Shown piece after piece: positions 1 to 8,673 of a stretch of 64,000 nt of DNA. The notes beneath the pieces are model-generated. The model ran no database searches. It saw only the letters and a program-made list of their open reading frames with translations, and was not told the DNA's origin. The position numbers and the translations under genes were made by a program. How positions within the stretch are numbered: the stretch's first letter is position 1; each line of letters begins with the position of its first letter. The stretch is from Erythrobacter sp. YT30 (GTDB taxonomy: Bacteria; Pseudomonadota; Alphaproteobacteria; Sphingomonadales; Sphingomonadaceae): contig NZ_LMAF01000003.1 in the NCBI RefSeq assembly GCF_001542875.1, forward strand, positions 62,001 to 126,000. The letters are read 5' to 3'.

Positions 1-1634
1 CGATTGCCCCCGACCCATACCTGCTCGATCTCGGTCTCACGTATCTCGCCAGGGGAGCTGAGAAACGGATCGCGGTCAACCAAGAGGAAATCGGCGCGTT
101 CGCCGACTATTAATCGTCCAAATCGACCTTCTGCAAAGCCAGCAAATGCTGCGTCAGCGGTGAATGCACGTAGAGCGTCTTCTCGGCTCACCGTCTCCTC
201 TGCGCGCCAACCGCCAAAGGGCTCCCCGTTTTCATCCACCCGGCTGATCGCAACTGCAATTCCGGCAAAAGCATCGGCGGGTTCAACGGGTGCATCTGAT
301 CCGAAGGCTAGCTGTCCGCCTGCTTCGAGGACACTGCGCCACGCATAGGCTCCGCCTAAGCGATTGGGACCCAGTCGCGCTTCAGCCATTTCTCGATCCG
401 AGGTTTGGTGCAGTGGCTGCATTGAGGCGATGATGCCGTATTCGCCAAACTTTTGCAGATCGGCAGGGTCAACGATTTGCGCATGCTCAATCCGCCAGCG
501 ACGATCACCCTTGTACGTCTCATTCAATTCTTCGATCGCGAACAATACGTCGGCGTTTGCTGCATCGCCAATCGCGTGGATTGCGGTCTGAAAGTTGTCG
601 AGCGCCGCGCGGCTCATTCGATTGCGAAGTTGTGCTGGTGTCAAAAGAGGGAGGCCGCGCGTGTTCGGCGCATCGCTATAGGGCTCTTTCAGCACCGCAC
701 CGCGTGAGCCCAATGCTCCATCTAAGTACAGCTTGACGCCCACGAGCCGCAACTTGTCATCATATAGCCACGGCGTCGGACCGGGACCGCCAATCAACTC
801 CATTGCTTCAATGCTGTCGGCGTAGGACATGATGCGAATATTGAGTGTGCCCAGATCGCCCGCGCGCCGGAAAGTCTGCCAATCCTCCATCGGCGTACCC
901 ATGTCGGCAACGGCAGTTATACCATTCGTCAGAAGCACTTCTTGTGCTTTTGTAAATGCAGCGTCGCGATCGGCAGGGCGGGGCTTTGGAACGCTATCGC
1001 CGACGAGCGCGATTGCGTTGTCGACGAAAACGCCACTTGGATTGCCAGAGGCATCGCGGATGACCTTTCCGCCTTCAGGATCCATCGTCGCGGCGCTAAT
1101 GCCTGCACGATCCATCGCCACTGTGTTGGCCCAGTTTGCGTGATTGTCGGCTCGCTCCAGCCACACGGGACGATCAGATACGACGCTGTCTAGTTCAGCA
1201 GCGGTGGGAAAACGGCCAAGGCCCCATTTCTCCTGATTCCAACCGCGGCCCAAGATCCACGGTCGTCCGGGATTTTCCTCAGCAAATTGCTTGATTTTTG
1301 CAAGGGCGCCCTCAAGGCTTGTCGTGTCGGATAGATCCAGCGTGAGCGCGGCGAAACCTATATCCATCACATGAACATGCGCATCAATCATGCCGGGCAG
1401 CATGACCCGACCGTCACCATCGACTGCGAAATCGGTGCTTGGGCGGTCATCTCCGCGTTCTAGCACTTGCGTGATCCTGCCTTCATCGTCGAAGACAATT
1501 CCAGTGAATCTCTTGATCTCACCTGCATCATCGACGGTGATGCCATCGACATTATCGACTAAAGTGTCGGCCAAAGCGGGGAATGAGACGGAAAGCGCCA
1601 AGGCACAGAGTGCAGCGCGCGTCAGAAATTGCAT
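1..1634 (-). CDS. Amidohydrolase family protein (YtcJ-like), 3' end cut by window edge
   Basis: Metal-dependent amidohydrolase of the YtcJ/exoenzyme-regulatory type, probably exported. Reading the minus strand from the ATG at 1634 gives 544 open codons up to the window edge, so only the last residues are missing. Residues 1-22 look like a signal peptide ending in ALA before the mature start. The metal-binding HxH motif sits at about residues 86-88 (GMIDAHVHV). Further family motifs are KLYLDGALGS, RIEHAQ and FGSDAPVEP, which carry the later metal ligands (His, Asp). The family acts on amide or imide substrates, but the substrate cannot be told from sequence. The next gene upstream on this strand stops 6 bases away, so the two are probably cotranscribed. 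Confidence 0.85.
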   Translation of the reverse strand, partial: MQFLTRAALCALALSVSFPALADTLVDNVDGITVDDAGEIKRFTGIVFDDEGRITQVLERGDDRPSTDFAVDGDGRVMLPGMIDAHVHVMDIGFAALTLDLSDTTSLEGALAKIKQFAEENPGRPWILGRGWNQEKWGLGRFPTAAELDSVVSDRPVWLERADNHANWANTVAMDRAGISAATMDPEGGKVIRDASGNPSGVFVDNAIALVGDSVPKPRPADRDAAFTKAQEVLLTNGITAVADMGTPMEDWQTFRRAGDLGTLNIRIMSYADSIEAMELIGGPGPTPWLYDDKLRLVGVKLYLDGALGSRGAVLKEPYSDAPNTRGLPLLTPAQLRNRMSRAALDNFQTAIHAIGDAANADVLFAIEELNETYKGDRRWRIEHAQIVDPADLQKFGEYGIIASMQPLHQTSDREMAEARLGPNRLGGAYAWRSVLEAGGQLAFGSDAPVEPADAFAGIAVAISRVDENGEPFGGWRAEETVSREDALRAFTADAAFAGFAEGRFGRLIVGERADFLLVDRDPFLSSPGEIRETEIEQVWVGGN

Positions 1635-1640
1635 GTGATA

Positions 1641-2546
1641 TCAGTCCTGTTTGGTCGATTTGGATAGCCGGGTGATCAGCCCGCTGGTGTCATAACGACT
1701 GCCGCCTGCCGCTTGAACATCGGCATAGAATTGATCAACTAGCGCCGTGATGGGAGATGACAGGCCAAGACGTCTGGCTTCATCCAGGGCGTATCCCAAA
1801 TCCTTGCGCATCCAGTCGATGGCAAACCCGAAATCAAACTTATCGGCGGTCATCGTTTTCCAGCGATTGTCCATTTGCCAGCTTTGCGCAGCACCGCCTG
1901 AGATGGCCTTATAAGTCTTATCGAGATCCAGCCCAGCGCCCTGTGCCAGCCGGACGGCTTCAGATAGGCCGCCCAGAATTCCCGCGATGCACATTTGATT
2001 TGCCATCTTCGCAGTCTGACCGGCTCCCGCAGGGCCGACATGCGTGATCGCCTTGGCATAGCTTTCCATTACCGGTCGCGCGCGCGATATCGCGGCAACA
2101 CTGCCACCGCACATAATTGCGAGCTGGCCGTTTTCTGCGCCAGCCTGTCCTCCGCTGACTGGCGCATCCAGCCAATCGAAGCCGCGGTTCTCGCATTCTT
2201 CGGCTAGATCACGGGCTAGGGTCGCTGAAGTGGTCGTGTGATCGACCAGCATCGCGCCATCTTTCATCCTCTCGAAAACGCCCGATGAGCCGCGAACTAC
2301 CTCCTCAACATCCTCGTCTTTCCCAACGCAGATGAAAACGATGTCGGCGTTTTGAGCCGTGGCTGCTGGGTCGAGGTGGAGAATGACATCTAATGCCTGC
2401 TCGGCCCATTTGCCGCGCCAATAATCAGCCTTTTCAGGTGAACGATTGTAAGCGTGCACGGCAAAGCCGGCGCGAGCCAGATGTCCCGTCATGGGCCCGC
2501 CCAATACGCCAAGTCCGATAAATGCCACTGTTTTGGTTTCGCTCAT
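1641..2546 (-). CDS. NAD(P)-dependent beta-hydroxyacid dehydrogenase (3-hydroxyisobutyrate dehydrogenase family)
   Basis: A 301-residue cytosolic oxidoreductase of the 3-hydroxyisobutyrate / tartronate-semialdehyde / glyoxylate reductase superfamily. The N-terminus has the Rossmann motif GLGVLGGPM (about residues 11-19) followed by YNRSPEK, where the Arg suggests NADP(H) preference. The substrate-binding signature DAPVSGG lies near residue 127, and the catalytic Lys is in GAGQTAKMANQ. Length is normal for the family. The exact substrate is not determined. It lies 6 bases before the amidohydrolase and is divergent from threonine ammonia-lyase across an 86-base gap that must hold both promoters. 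Confidence 0.85.
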   Translation of the reverse strand: MSETKTVAFIGLGVLGGPMTGHLARAGFAVHAYNRSPEKADYWRGKWAEQALDVILHLDPAATAQNADIVFICVGKDEDVEEVVRGSSGVFERMKDGAMLVDHTTTSATLARDLAEECENRGFDWLDAPVSGGQAGAENGQLAIMCGGSVAAISRARPVMESYAKAITHVGPAGAGQTAKMANQMCIAGILGGLSEAVRLAQGAGLDLDKTYKAISGGAAQSWQMDNRWKTMTADKFDFGFAIDWMRKDLGYALDEARRLGLSSPITALVDQFYADVQAAGGSRYDTSGLITRLSKSTKQD

Positions 2547-2632
2547 GCGAGTGATGCCTAAAGCCTAATCTGAGCGTTGCCAACGGATAGGGTTTGCCCT
2601 TGCGGATTTGAACGCCTAATCGCTGAGGCGAT

Positions 2633-3898
2633 ATGACTGCACCTCTGCCCGCTGGAAACGTGCCGCGCGAAAGCGTGGCCAACCCGTCTGACTTGACGAT
2701 CGATCACGTTCGCGATGCCGCTGAGCGGATTGGGGGCTCTGTTGTCAACACGCCGATGATGCATTCGATCACTTTGTCAGAGATCACCGGTGCGGATATC
2801 TGGCTGAAGTTTGAAAACCTCCAATTCACGGCCGCCTATAAAGAACGTGGGGCGTTGAATGCGCTCCTCCACCTCAGTGATGAGCAAAAGAAGCGCGGCG
2901 TGATCGCGGCATCCGCTGGCAATCATAGCCAAGGGCTCTCGTACCATGGCACGCGTTTGGGTGTGCCGGTGACCATCGTGATGCCTCGCACCACCCCTAC
3001 CGTCAAAGTGATGCAGACCGAAAGTGTCGGCGGAAATGTCGTCCTCGAGGGGGAGACGTTCGATGACGCTCATGCCTATGCGCGGCAACTGGAAGAGGAG
3101 CGCGGGCTGACTTTCATCCATCCCTTTGATGATCCGCTTATCGCAGCGGGGCAGGGTACGGTCGCGCTTGAAATGCTCAATGTGAAACCTGATCTCGATT
3201 GCCTTGTCACACCTATTGGCGGCGGCGGGTTGATCTCGGGCATGGCGACGGTCGCGCGGGCCATCAATCCTGATATCGAAATGGTCGGCGTGCAAGCAGG
3301 TCTGTTCCCGAGCATGTATTCGCGGATCAAGGGAGAAGACCGGGACTGCGGCGGTGACACCTTGGCAGAAGGCATCGCGGTCAAACGGCCAGGAGCCTTC
3401 ACCGCAAAAGTCATTGCCGAACGTGTCGATGATATCCTTCTCGTCGATGAACCGGCCTTGGAAAAGTCGGTTTCGCTGCTGCTCCAGATCGAGAAGACCG
3501 TTGTAGAAGGGGCGGGTGCTGCGGGACTTGCCGCTGTCCTTTCAAATCCTGACCGCTTTAAAGGCAAGAAAATTGGCCTGGTGCTGTGTGGCGGCAATAT
3601 CGACACGCGTTTGCTCGCAAACGTGCTGCTGCGTGACCTGGCGCGGCAAGGCAGACTTGCGCGCTTACGGGTGACTTTACAGGATCGGCCGGGCGCATTG
3701 TTCAAGGTCATGCGACTGTTTGATGCTCACAATGTCAACATCATCGAAATCTATCACCAGCGCATTTTTACATCGCTGCCTGCGAAAGGCCTTATCACCG
3801 ATATCGAATGCGAGGCGCGCGATGCGAGCCAGGTCGAGCGGCTGATCGAAGCATTGCGGGCCAAAAATTACACGGTGGAATCGGTCGAGCTCAACTGA
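2633..3898 (+). CDS. ilvA: Threonine ammonia-lyase (threonine dehydratase) with C-terminal ACT domain
   Basis: PLP enzyme converting L-threonine to 2-oxobutanoate and ammonia, the first step toward isoleucine, or a catabolic threonine/serine dehydratase. The 421 residues begin with the fold-type II PLP domain: Schiff-base Lys70 in AAYKERGA, the AGNHSQG loop, and the phosphate-binding GGGGLISG. Residues from about 340 form a single ACT domain (LRVTLQDRPGAL), the usual site of amino-acid feedback control. A GAGG stretch just upstream of the ATG supports the start. One ACT domain with about 420 residues matches the shorter TdcB/IlvA2-like class rather than the roughly 510-residue E. coli IlvA, so the physiological role (anabolic or catabolic) is open. 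Confidence 0.88.
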   Translation: MTAPLPAGNVPRESVANPSDLTIDHVRDAAERIGGSVVNTPMMHSITLSEITGADIWLKFENLQFTAAYKERGALNALLHLSDEQKKRGVIAASAGNHSQGLSYHGTRLGVPVTIVMPRTTPTVKVMQTESVGGNVVLEGETFDDAHAYARQLEEERGLTFIHPFDDPLIAAGQGTVALEMLNVKPDLDCLVTPIGGGGLISGMATVARAINPDIEMVGVQAGLFPSMYSRIKGEDRDCGGDTLAEGIAVKRPGAFTAKVIAERVDDILLVDEPALEKSVSLLLQIEKTVVEGAGAAGLAAVLSNPDRFKGKKIGLVLCGGNIDTRLLANVLLRDLARQGRLARLRVTLQDRPGALFKVMRLFDAHNVNIIEIYHQRIFTSLPAKGLITDIECEARDASQVERLIEALRAKNYTVESVELN

Positions 3899-4129
3899 TC
3901 CGCCATTGCGATTGTTAAGTATGTTCGCGGATAGCGAATTCAGAATTGCGTTTGTGACTGTCCCGCTTTGCACCGCAATGGTGCGGACAAGGTCGAGTCT
4001 TGTGTAAAGTAAGACAATATTTACCGTGTTTCGTGGTTAAGGGTCTTTTACCCGCGCAAACGAAAAGGCATAACATTGGCTTAACAACGAACCCGCGATT
4101 CTTTCGCAACACAGGAACTCGTTCAACTC

Positions 4130-4984
4130 GTGACGGCCCCCATCCGCTTCCCCCGCTTTTTCGTGACAAGCCCTGCTCCGTGCCCGTATCTTCCGGGTAA
4201 GCAAGAGCGCAAGGTCTTCACTGAATTGAAGGGTGCGCATGCGGATCAGCTGAACGAGGCGCTCGGCCGGATTGGCTTTCGTCGCAGTCAGACTGTCGCC
4301 TACCGGCCAAGCTGTTTGGATTGCCAAGCTTGTGTATCTGTGCGCGTGGTGGCGAATGAATTCAGAGCATCAAGCACTCAAAAACGGGATATCAAACGCA
4401 ATTCGGACCTGGTGGTGACCGAATGCCGCCCTTGGGCCACCGAAGAACAGTTTGATCTTCTCTCGCGTTATCTCGCTGTTCGGCATCCCGATGGCGGCAT
4501 GTCGGCGATGGATGAACTCGATTACGCCGACATGGTTGAACACACGCCGGTCACCAGCACTCTTGTCGAATACCGCGAACCGGGTGAAGATGGCGAGCCC
4601 GGCAAACTGGTCGGCGCTTGTCTAACAGATCGTCAGGGTGATGGCCTGTCGATGATTTATTCCTTCTATGACCCGTCCCACGAAGGGCGCGCCGGACTTG
4701 GGAATTTTATCATCCTAGATCATATTCGCCGCGCGGCTCACGATCGCCTTCCCTATGTTTATCTCGGCTATTGGGTCGATGGCTCTCCACGCATGCAGTA
4801 TAAGGTTCGCTATCGTCCGCTTGAAAAGCTGACACGTGAAGGCTGGCAGCGGATGGAGAAAGAAGAGCAATCCAAACTGATCGCCGAGGCGACAGCTCCG
4901 CGCAAATCAAAGCAAAATGCGTTGGGAGAGGGGCTGAGCAAAGATGGCCAGCCTGCTCCTTTCACAACAAGCAAGACTTACTAA
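4130..4984 (+). CDS. bpt: Aspartate/glutamate leucyltransferase (arginyl-tRNA-protein transferase family)
   Basis: Transfers leucine from leucyl-tRNA to proteins with N-terminal Asp or Glu, feeding them into the bacterial N-end-rule degradation pathway (ClpS/ClpAP). The 284 residues carry the N-terminal Cys-rich ATE motif ([12 protein letters not shown], about residues 63-74) and the C-terminal GNAT-like segment with [12 protein letters not shown] and MQYKVRYRP. The start is a GTG at 4130; [20 protein letters not shown] is the conserved family N-terminus, so the start is likely despite a weak ribosome site. The gene stands alone, with 231 bases before it and a convergent lysozyme gene 18 bases after it. 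Confidence 0.9.
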   Translation: MTAPIRFPRFFVTSPAPCPYLPGKQERKVFTELKGAHADQLNEALGRIGFRRSQTVAYRPSCLDCQACVSVRVVANEFRASSTQKRDIKRNSDLVVTECRPWATEEQFDLLSRYLAVRHPDGGMSAMDELDYADMVEHTPVTSTLVEYREPGEDGEPGKLVGACLTDRQGDGLSMIYSFYDPSHEGRAGLGNFIILDHIRRAAHDRLPYVYLGYWVDGSPRMQYKVRYRPLEKLTREGWQRMEKEEQSKLIAEATAPRKSKQNALGEGLSKDGQPAPFTTSKTY

Positions 4985-5002
4985 AGCAGGCTTTCTAAAG
5001 CG

Positions 5003-5641
5003 CTAACTTTCGAAGAGCCTGCGCTCTGCAGCGCGTCGGCGCACAAGGCCATTAAGCACTCGCCCGCCAGCCTTATTCCAACGATCGAACTCACGCGCTG
5101 CGCCTGCGTAGTCGCGGGCAATATGCTTCTTCGTGAGAGTTGCCCGGCCAATAGCTCCGGTGTTGTAATGAAAGCTGACCATGGCATCGAATTGGGTCTG
5201 CGTGGCTGGTGCATTGCCTAAGGCTCGCGCAACATCTGAGGCGTAGCGGACCAAATCCTGCTCCAAGCGGACATCGCATTGCTCTTGTGACCAGGTCGTG
5301 CCCGGACCAATACGCTGGCCGTCGAGGCCCATCCCGGTGGCACCCCAGCCAATCGTCCACGGTTCTCCGCCGGTTCTCGGATCGGGGTAGGCTTCGATCA
5401 TGCCATCTGAGCGCCTCCGCGCGCATCCCTCGAAACTCTTGATGAGATCGATGCCAGCGGCGCTAATCGTCGTCACTCGCACATGACCTTCGCAAGACCT
5501 TCCGGGTTGTTGCTCCACTGGCTGCGTGGGCTCGACCAGAGCATCGTCAAGTGCGACATCCAGTTCTGCTATCTCGTTCTGTCTGAAGCCGCGGCCCATG
5601 ATCTTGCGCACGGCATTAAAGACTTGTTTTCTCGCGCTCAT
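5003..5641 (-). CDS. Phage-type lysozyme (glycoside hydrolase family 24)
   Basis: A 212-residue muramidase of the T4-lysozyme family that would cleave the MurNAc-GlcNAc bond of peptidoglycan. The GH24 domain begins near residue 58. The catalytic triad is visible: Glu71 in SFEGC, Asp87 in AYPDP and Thr96 in WTIGWG, with a slightly longer loop than usual between Glu and Asp. There is no obvious signal peptide. The first 35 residues form a charged helical segment, as in cytoplasmic phage endolysins that need a holin or pinholin to reach the wall. The start overlaps the stop of the preceding membrane-protein gene (ATGA), so the two are translationally coupled. No phage structural genes are nearby, so this is probably a domesticated enzyme. 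Confidence 0.85.
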   Translation of the reverse strand: MSARKQVFNAVRKIMGRGFRQNEIAELDVALDDALVEPTQPVEQQPGRSCEGHVRVTTISAAGIDLIKSFEGCARRRSDGMIEAYPDPRTGGEPWTIGWGATGMGLDGQRIGPGTTWSQEQCDVRLEQDLVRYASDVARALGNAPATQTQFDAMVSFHYNTGAIGRATLTKKHIARDYAGAAREFDRWNKAGGRVLNGLVRRRAAERRLFES

Positions 5642-6381
5642 TCTATGGCTTCCTTCTTACCTTTGATAACTGCTTTGAATGACGCCGCCTCAGTCAAAAC
5701 AGCGCCCAATTCGAGAGCCGCATCCCGCGTCATCGGTTCAACGAGATCGTTCTCCTCAATAGAAGTGCGGATACTGACGGCCAGAAGCCCGATCGGTCGG
5801 CCATCGAGAGTTTTGAGCGGACATGCGACCGAAGCTTTTAAGTTTCCGGCGTACATAAAGGCTTTGAGCTCAGGGTCTTCGTGGTCTTCGACATTTCGCG
5901 CAATGCAGCGTGGGATGTCACTCGCCAACATGTAATTGAGCGATCGGCGGATCGCGCTGAGCGGCAAAGGTCGCGTTCTGATGCCCGTTTCTTCGGTGCG
6001 GATATCCATGCTTTCAAACACATCAACAATACCGATAATTTGTTCGGAATGATCGATATCGAAAACCAATGCTCGGATTACGGCGCGGCTAGACGAGGAG
6101 CGCAGTCGCAAATGTAGCAAACGCCGGCGGACAAGCTCATCGACCTCGATTGCGTGAGCCTGGGCACGCCTCTCGCGTTCCTCGCGCAGAATTTCCTGGC
6201 GAAATTCGCGGTCTTTTCGCGCTTCGTGGGCGCCGATCAAGGTTGGCCCTTGCCAGAAAACGAAGGCCATAAAGGCCACGGCTGCCAAAGCGGGGAGCGC
6301 AATAACTGCACGCCTCGGATGCTTGTCAATCAGCCTGACGATGCGATCCATCAGGCCGACATAAGGAGCTGTGCTGGCCAT
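5638..6381 (-). CDS. Membrane protein with coiled coil and GAF-like domain, coupled to lysozyme
   Basis: Unrecognised 247-residue protein. Residues 26-45 form one clear transmembrane helix, preceded by a basic segment (DKHPRR), which predicts a cytoplasmic N-terminus. Residues 51-95 are very rich in Arg and Glu and probably form a coiled coil. The rest (about 96-235) looks like a GAF-type sensor fold: it holds a strand-rich pattern ending in SVACPLKTLDGRPIGLLAVS, typical of the last GAF strands. The gene is directly upstream of, and overlaps, the lysozyme gene. That pairing suggests it controls lysozyme access or activity, but this is inference only. Confidence 0.6.
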   Translation of the reverse strand: MASTAPYVGLMDRIVRLIDKHPRRAVIALPALAAVAFMAFVFWQGPTLIGAHEARKDREFRQEILREERERRAQAHAIEVDELVRRRLLHLRLRSSSSRAVIRALVFDIDHSEQIIGIVDVFESMDIRTEETGIRTRPLPLSAIRRSLNYMLASDIPRCIARNVEDHEDPELKAFMYAGNLKASVACPLKTLDGRPIGLLAVSIRTSIEENDLVEPMTRDAALELGAVLTEAASFKAVIKGKKEAIE

Positions 6382-6680
6382 CGACTAAATCGAAGCTAGA
6401 GCTTGGAATGAACGATAGAAATAAGCTCGCTTCACTGCGATTGTTGTCATGATCAATGCCTCTCCGGATCGACGCCTTTTTTACCCGATGAGACATGGGC
6501 GAAGGCAAGATGCGATGTCCGGCGCGACAAAGGACAAAGCGGGATGGGCCAACGTATTAGGCAGAAAAGGATCGAGTAGGAAAATGATATCGCCGGGAGC
6601 CGTGTCGAAGGCGGAGATGACTGATCCTCAAATCTGTTGAGAATACTGATTGTTAACCGGCCTGCTTTAACGCCGACACC

Positions 6681-8606
6681 ATGAAATGGGGGATGCCCAA
6701 AAGCGCTGATCTGGAGCCGGAAGCCAGATCAGTCAAAGCGGCTGTGCGCGAGATTTATCGCCCGATCCTGTTTGGGTATTTCACAGTGTACGCTTTCTAC
6801 TATGCGTGCATGGTGGCGCTGAACTGGCTGAGCATGGAGGCTGGTTCCGATTATACTCGTCTTCAATCGCTAACAGTCGTCACCACTGTACTGGCCAGCT
6901 ACTTCGCGTGGCGCATGCGTGGCCCTGTGTCGGGTTTTTCGATTGAGTGCATGCTGCTTGCGATGAATTCTATAGTGATCGCAAATGTCTACGTTGCATT
7001 GAGCATAGGATTTCTGCCCGAGAAACTGACTTATTTCATCATCATGTCGATGTTGTTTGCGCTCTCAAGCACGAGTTTCAGACAACCTCTGGTTTCCATT
7101 GCTCTCGCCTTTGCTGCCATGGGGGCATTCGCCGGTCGTCTCGATAGTGAAACCCTTTCTGCTTATGGTTTCCTGACGTTCGGAGCGGCGACGTCTTCGC
7201 TCGCGATCGCGTTCTATTTGAGAAAAGCAATTGCTCGGATTGCCGAAGCAAACCTCAAAGCGAGCGAGAGACTAGTTCATGCGGAAGATATGAGCGCGAA
7301 ACTGCGTGAGGAATCGCTGTCAGACAGCCTTACCGGACTGCCCAACAGACGCGCCTTCTTCACCTTGTTCAATGAGCAGGTCCGCGGACAAGAAAATCGG
7401 AAACCTGCCCCGGGATGGCTTATCCTGCTGGATCTGGATGGATTTAAGGCAGTGAATGACATCCACGGGCATTTGGTTGGAGATGAATTGTTGGTCGCTG
7501 TCGCTGATCGCCTGCGAAGCTTTTCTGGAGGTAATGCGCATGTGAGCCGAATGGGCGGCGATGAATTCAACATGATCCTATCTGGCGATCTCGCTGAGGC
7601 TTCGGTTGTTGACCGCTGCAAATCTCTGTTGAACGAAATCGCGAAACCCTATCTTGTTGATGGGCGCCAGATCCTGATCTCATGCTCAGCTGGCTGTCTA
7701 AATGTCGATCCTGATCAAGGGGTGGAATCCCAAATCAGCAACGCCGATTACGCTTTGATGGCCGCAAAGAAGCAGGGAAAAAACCGGGTTGTAGTTTTCA
7801 ACAAAGTTTATGCAGAGCAAGCGGGAATCCGCTTTCGAATTGAGAACGCACTTCGCAGCGCCGATCTCGAAAAAGAGATTAGCGTCGTGTTTCAGCCGCA
7901 ATTCAAGCTGGGTACGAGCGAAGTCGTCGGCGCAGAAGTGTTGGCGCGCTGGACCAATCCAGAAGTTGGGCCCATCCCGCCGCAGCGTTTCATCCAAATC
8001 GCGGAGGAAAGCGGACTGGTGGCGAACATCACTCTGGTGGTCGTGAGAAAGGCGCTTTGCGAATTGTCATCCTGGAAGCACTCGATTCCGATTTCAATTA
8101 ACCTCTCAGGCCATGATCTGCTGTCCGATCCCGTGATCGATGCGGTGATCGAGATTGTCAGGGAGCACGGAGTTGATCCATCGCGGATTGAATTCGAGGT
8201 AACTGAAACCGCAATGATGGCAGATATCCAGAAAGCGGCCGCCAATCTCGATCGTTTGTCAATCCTTGGCTTCTCAATCGCGCTTGATGATTTCGGAACG
8301 GGCTATTCCAACTTCAACTATCTTCGTTCTCTCCCGATTAAGCGGCTCAAAGTCGACAAATCCTTTGTCGAAAACCCGGGCGATCCCATGGCTGAAAAAG
8401 TGCTCGCTTCGCTTGTTGGCATGGCGCGCGTGTTGGGTGTGCACTGCTTGCTTGAGGGCGTGGAAGATGAAATCTCGCTGATCATGGCAAAGCGTGCAGG
8501 GGCGGAATTGGTCCAGGGATATCTGTTCGCCAAACCGATGAAGGCAGAAGACCTTGTGGAATTGATCTCGCGAGGCACCGACGAAAGCATCGTGCGCACA
8601 GCATAA
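6681..8606 (+). CDS. Membrane-anchored diguanylate cyclase/phosphodiesterase (GGDEF-EAL)
   Basis: A 641-residue cyclic-di-GMP turnover protein. Residues from about 30 to 190 contain several hydrophobic helices forming a membrane sensor region. The GGDEF domain follows at about 208-370, with intact GGDEF at 292-296 and DLDGFKAVND for metal binding. No RxxD inhibitory site is visible five residues before it. The EAL domain (about 385-630) has Glu419 in AEVLARW, plus NLSG, EVTETAM, DDFGTGYSN and KVDKSFV, so the phosphodiesterase residues look present. Both activities are therefore plausible; net direction is unknown. It stands alone, ending at a bidirectional terminator shared with glnA. Confidence 0.88.
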   Translation: MKWGMPKSADLEPEARSVKAAVREIYRPILFGYFTVYAFYYACMVALNWLSMEAGSDYTRLQSLTVVTTVLASYFAWRMRGPVSGFSIECMLLAMNSIVIANVYVALSIGFLPEKLTYFIIMSMLFALSSTSFRQPLVSIALAFAAMGAFAGRLDSETLSAYGFLTFGAATSSLAIAFYLRKAIARIAEANLKASERLVHAEDMSAKLREESLSDSLTGLPNRRAFFTLFNEQVRGQENRKPAPGWLILLDLDGFKAVNDIHGHLVGDELLVAVADRLRSFSGGNAHVSRMGGDEFNMILSGDLAEASVVDRCKSLLNEIAKPYLVDGRQILISCSAGCLNVDPDQGVESQISNADYALMAAKKQGKNRVVVFNKVYAEQAGIRFRIENALRSADLEKEISVVFQPQFKLGTSEVVGAEVLARWTNPEVGPIPPQRFIQIAEESGLVANITLVVVRKALCELSSWKHSIPISINLSGHDLLSDPVIDAVIEIVREHGVDPSRIEFEVTETAMMADIQKAAANLDRLSILGFSIALDDFGTGYSNFNYLRSLPIKRLKVDKSFVENPGDPMAEKVLASLVGMARVLGVHCLLEGVEDEISLIMAKRAGAELVQGYLFAKPMKAEDLVELISRGTDESIVRTA

Positions 8607-8609
8607 TAA

Positions 8610-8647
8610 AAGGCGGCCAACCTCTCGGTTAGCCGCCCTTTCTATTG
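8610..8647. terminator. Bidirectional Rho-independent terminator between GGDEF-EAL gene and glnA
   Basis: An 11-base stem (8612-8622 with 8627-8637, one mismatch, TCTC loop) is followed on the plus strand by CTTTCTATT and on the minus strand by TTTTATTAT. It lies between two convergent genes and can serve both. Confidence 0.8.
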
Positions 8648-8673
8648 TAGAACCCCGGTGGGGTGAATTGCGC

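Noticed and set aside
4037-4051. CtrA-like TTAA-N7-TTAC before bpt
   Set aside because: One mismatch to the CtrA consensus and no cell-cycle gene beside it; expected by chance at this frequency.
3899-4129. Short inverted repeats and possible promoter elements between ilvA and bpt
   Set aside because: Stems are 5 bases or less and no -35/-10 pair has acceptable spacing.
4986-5022. GCAGGCT/AGCCTGC inverted repeat between bpt and the lysozyme gene
   Set aside because: Loop of 23 bases includes coding sequence and there is no T-run; not a convincing terminator.
6449-6640. 63-codon open frame in the gap before the GGDEF-EAL gene
   Set aside because: No ribosome site, no recognisable composition or motif; probably chance.
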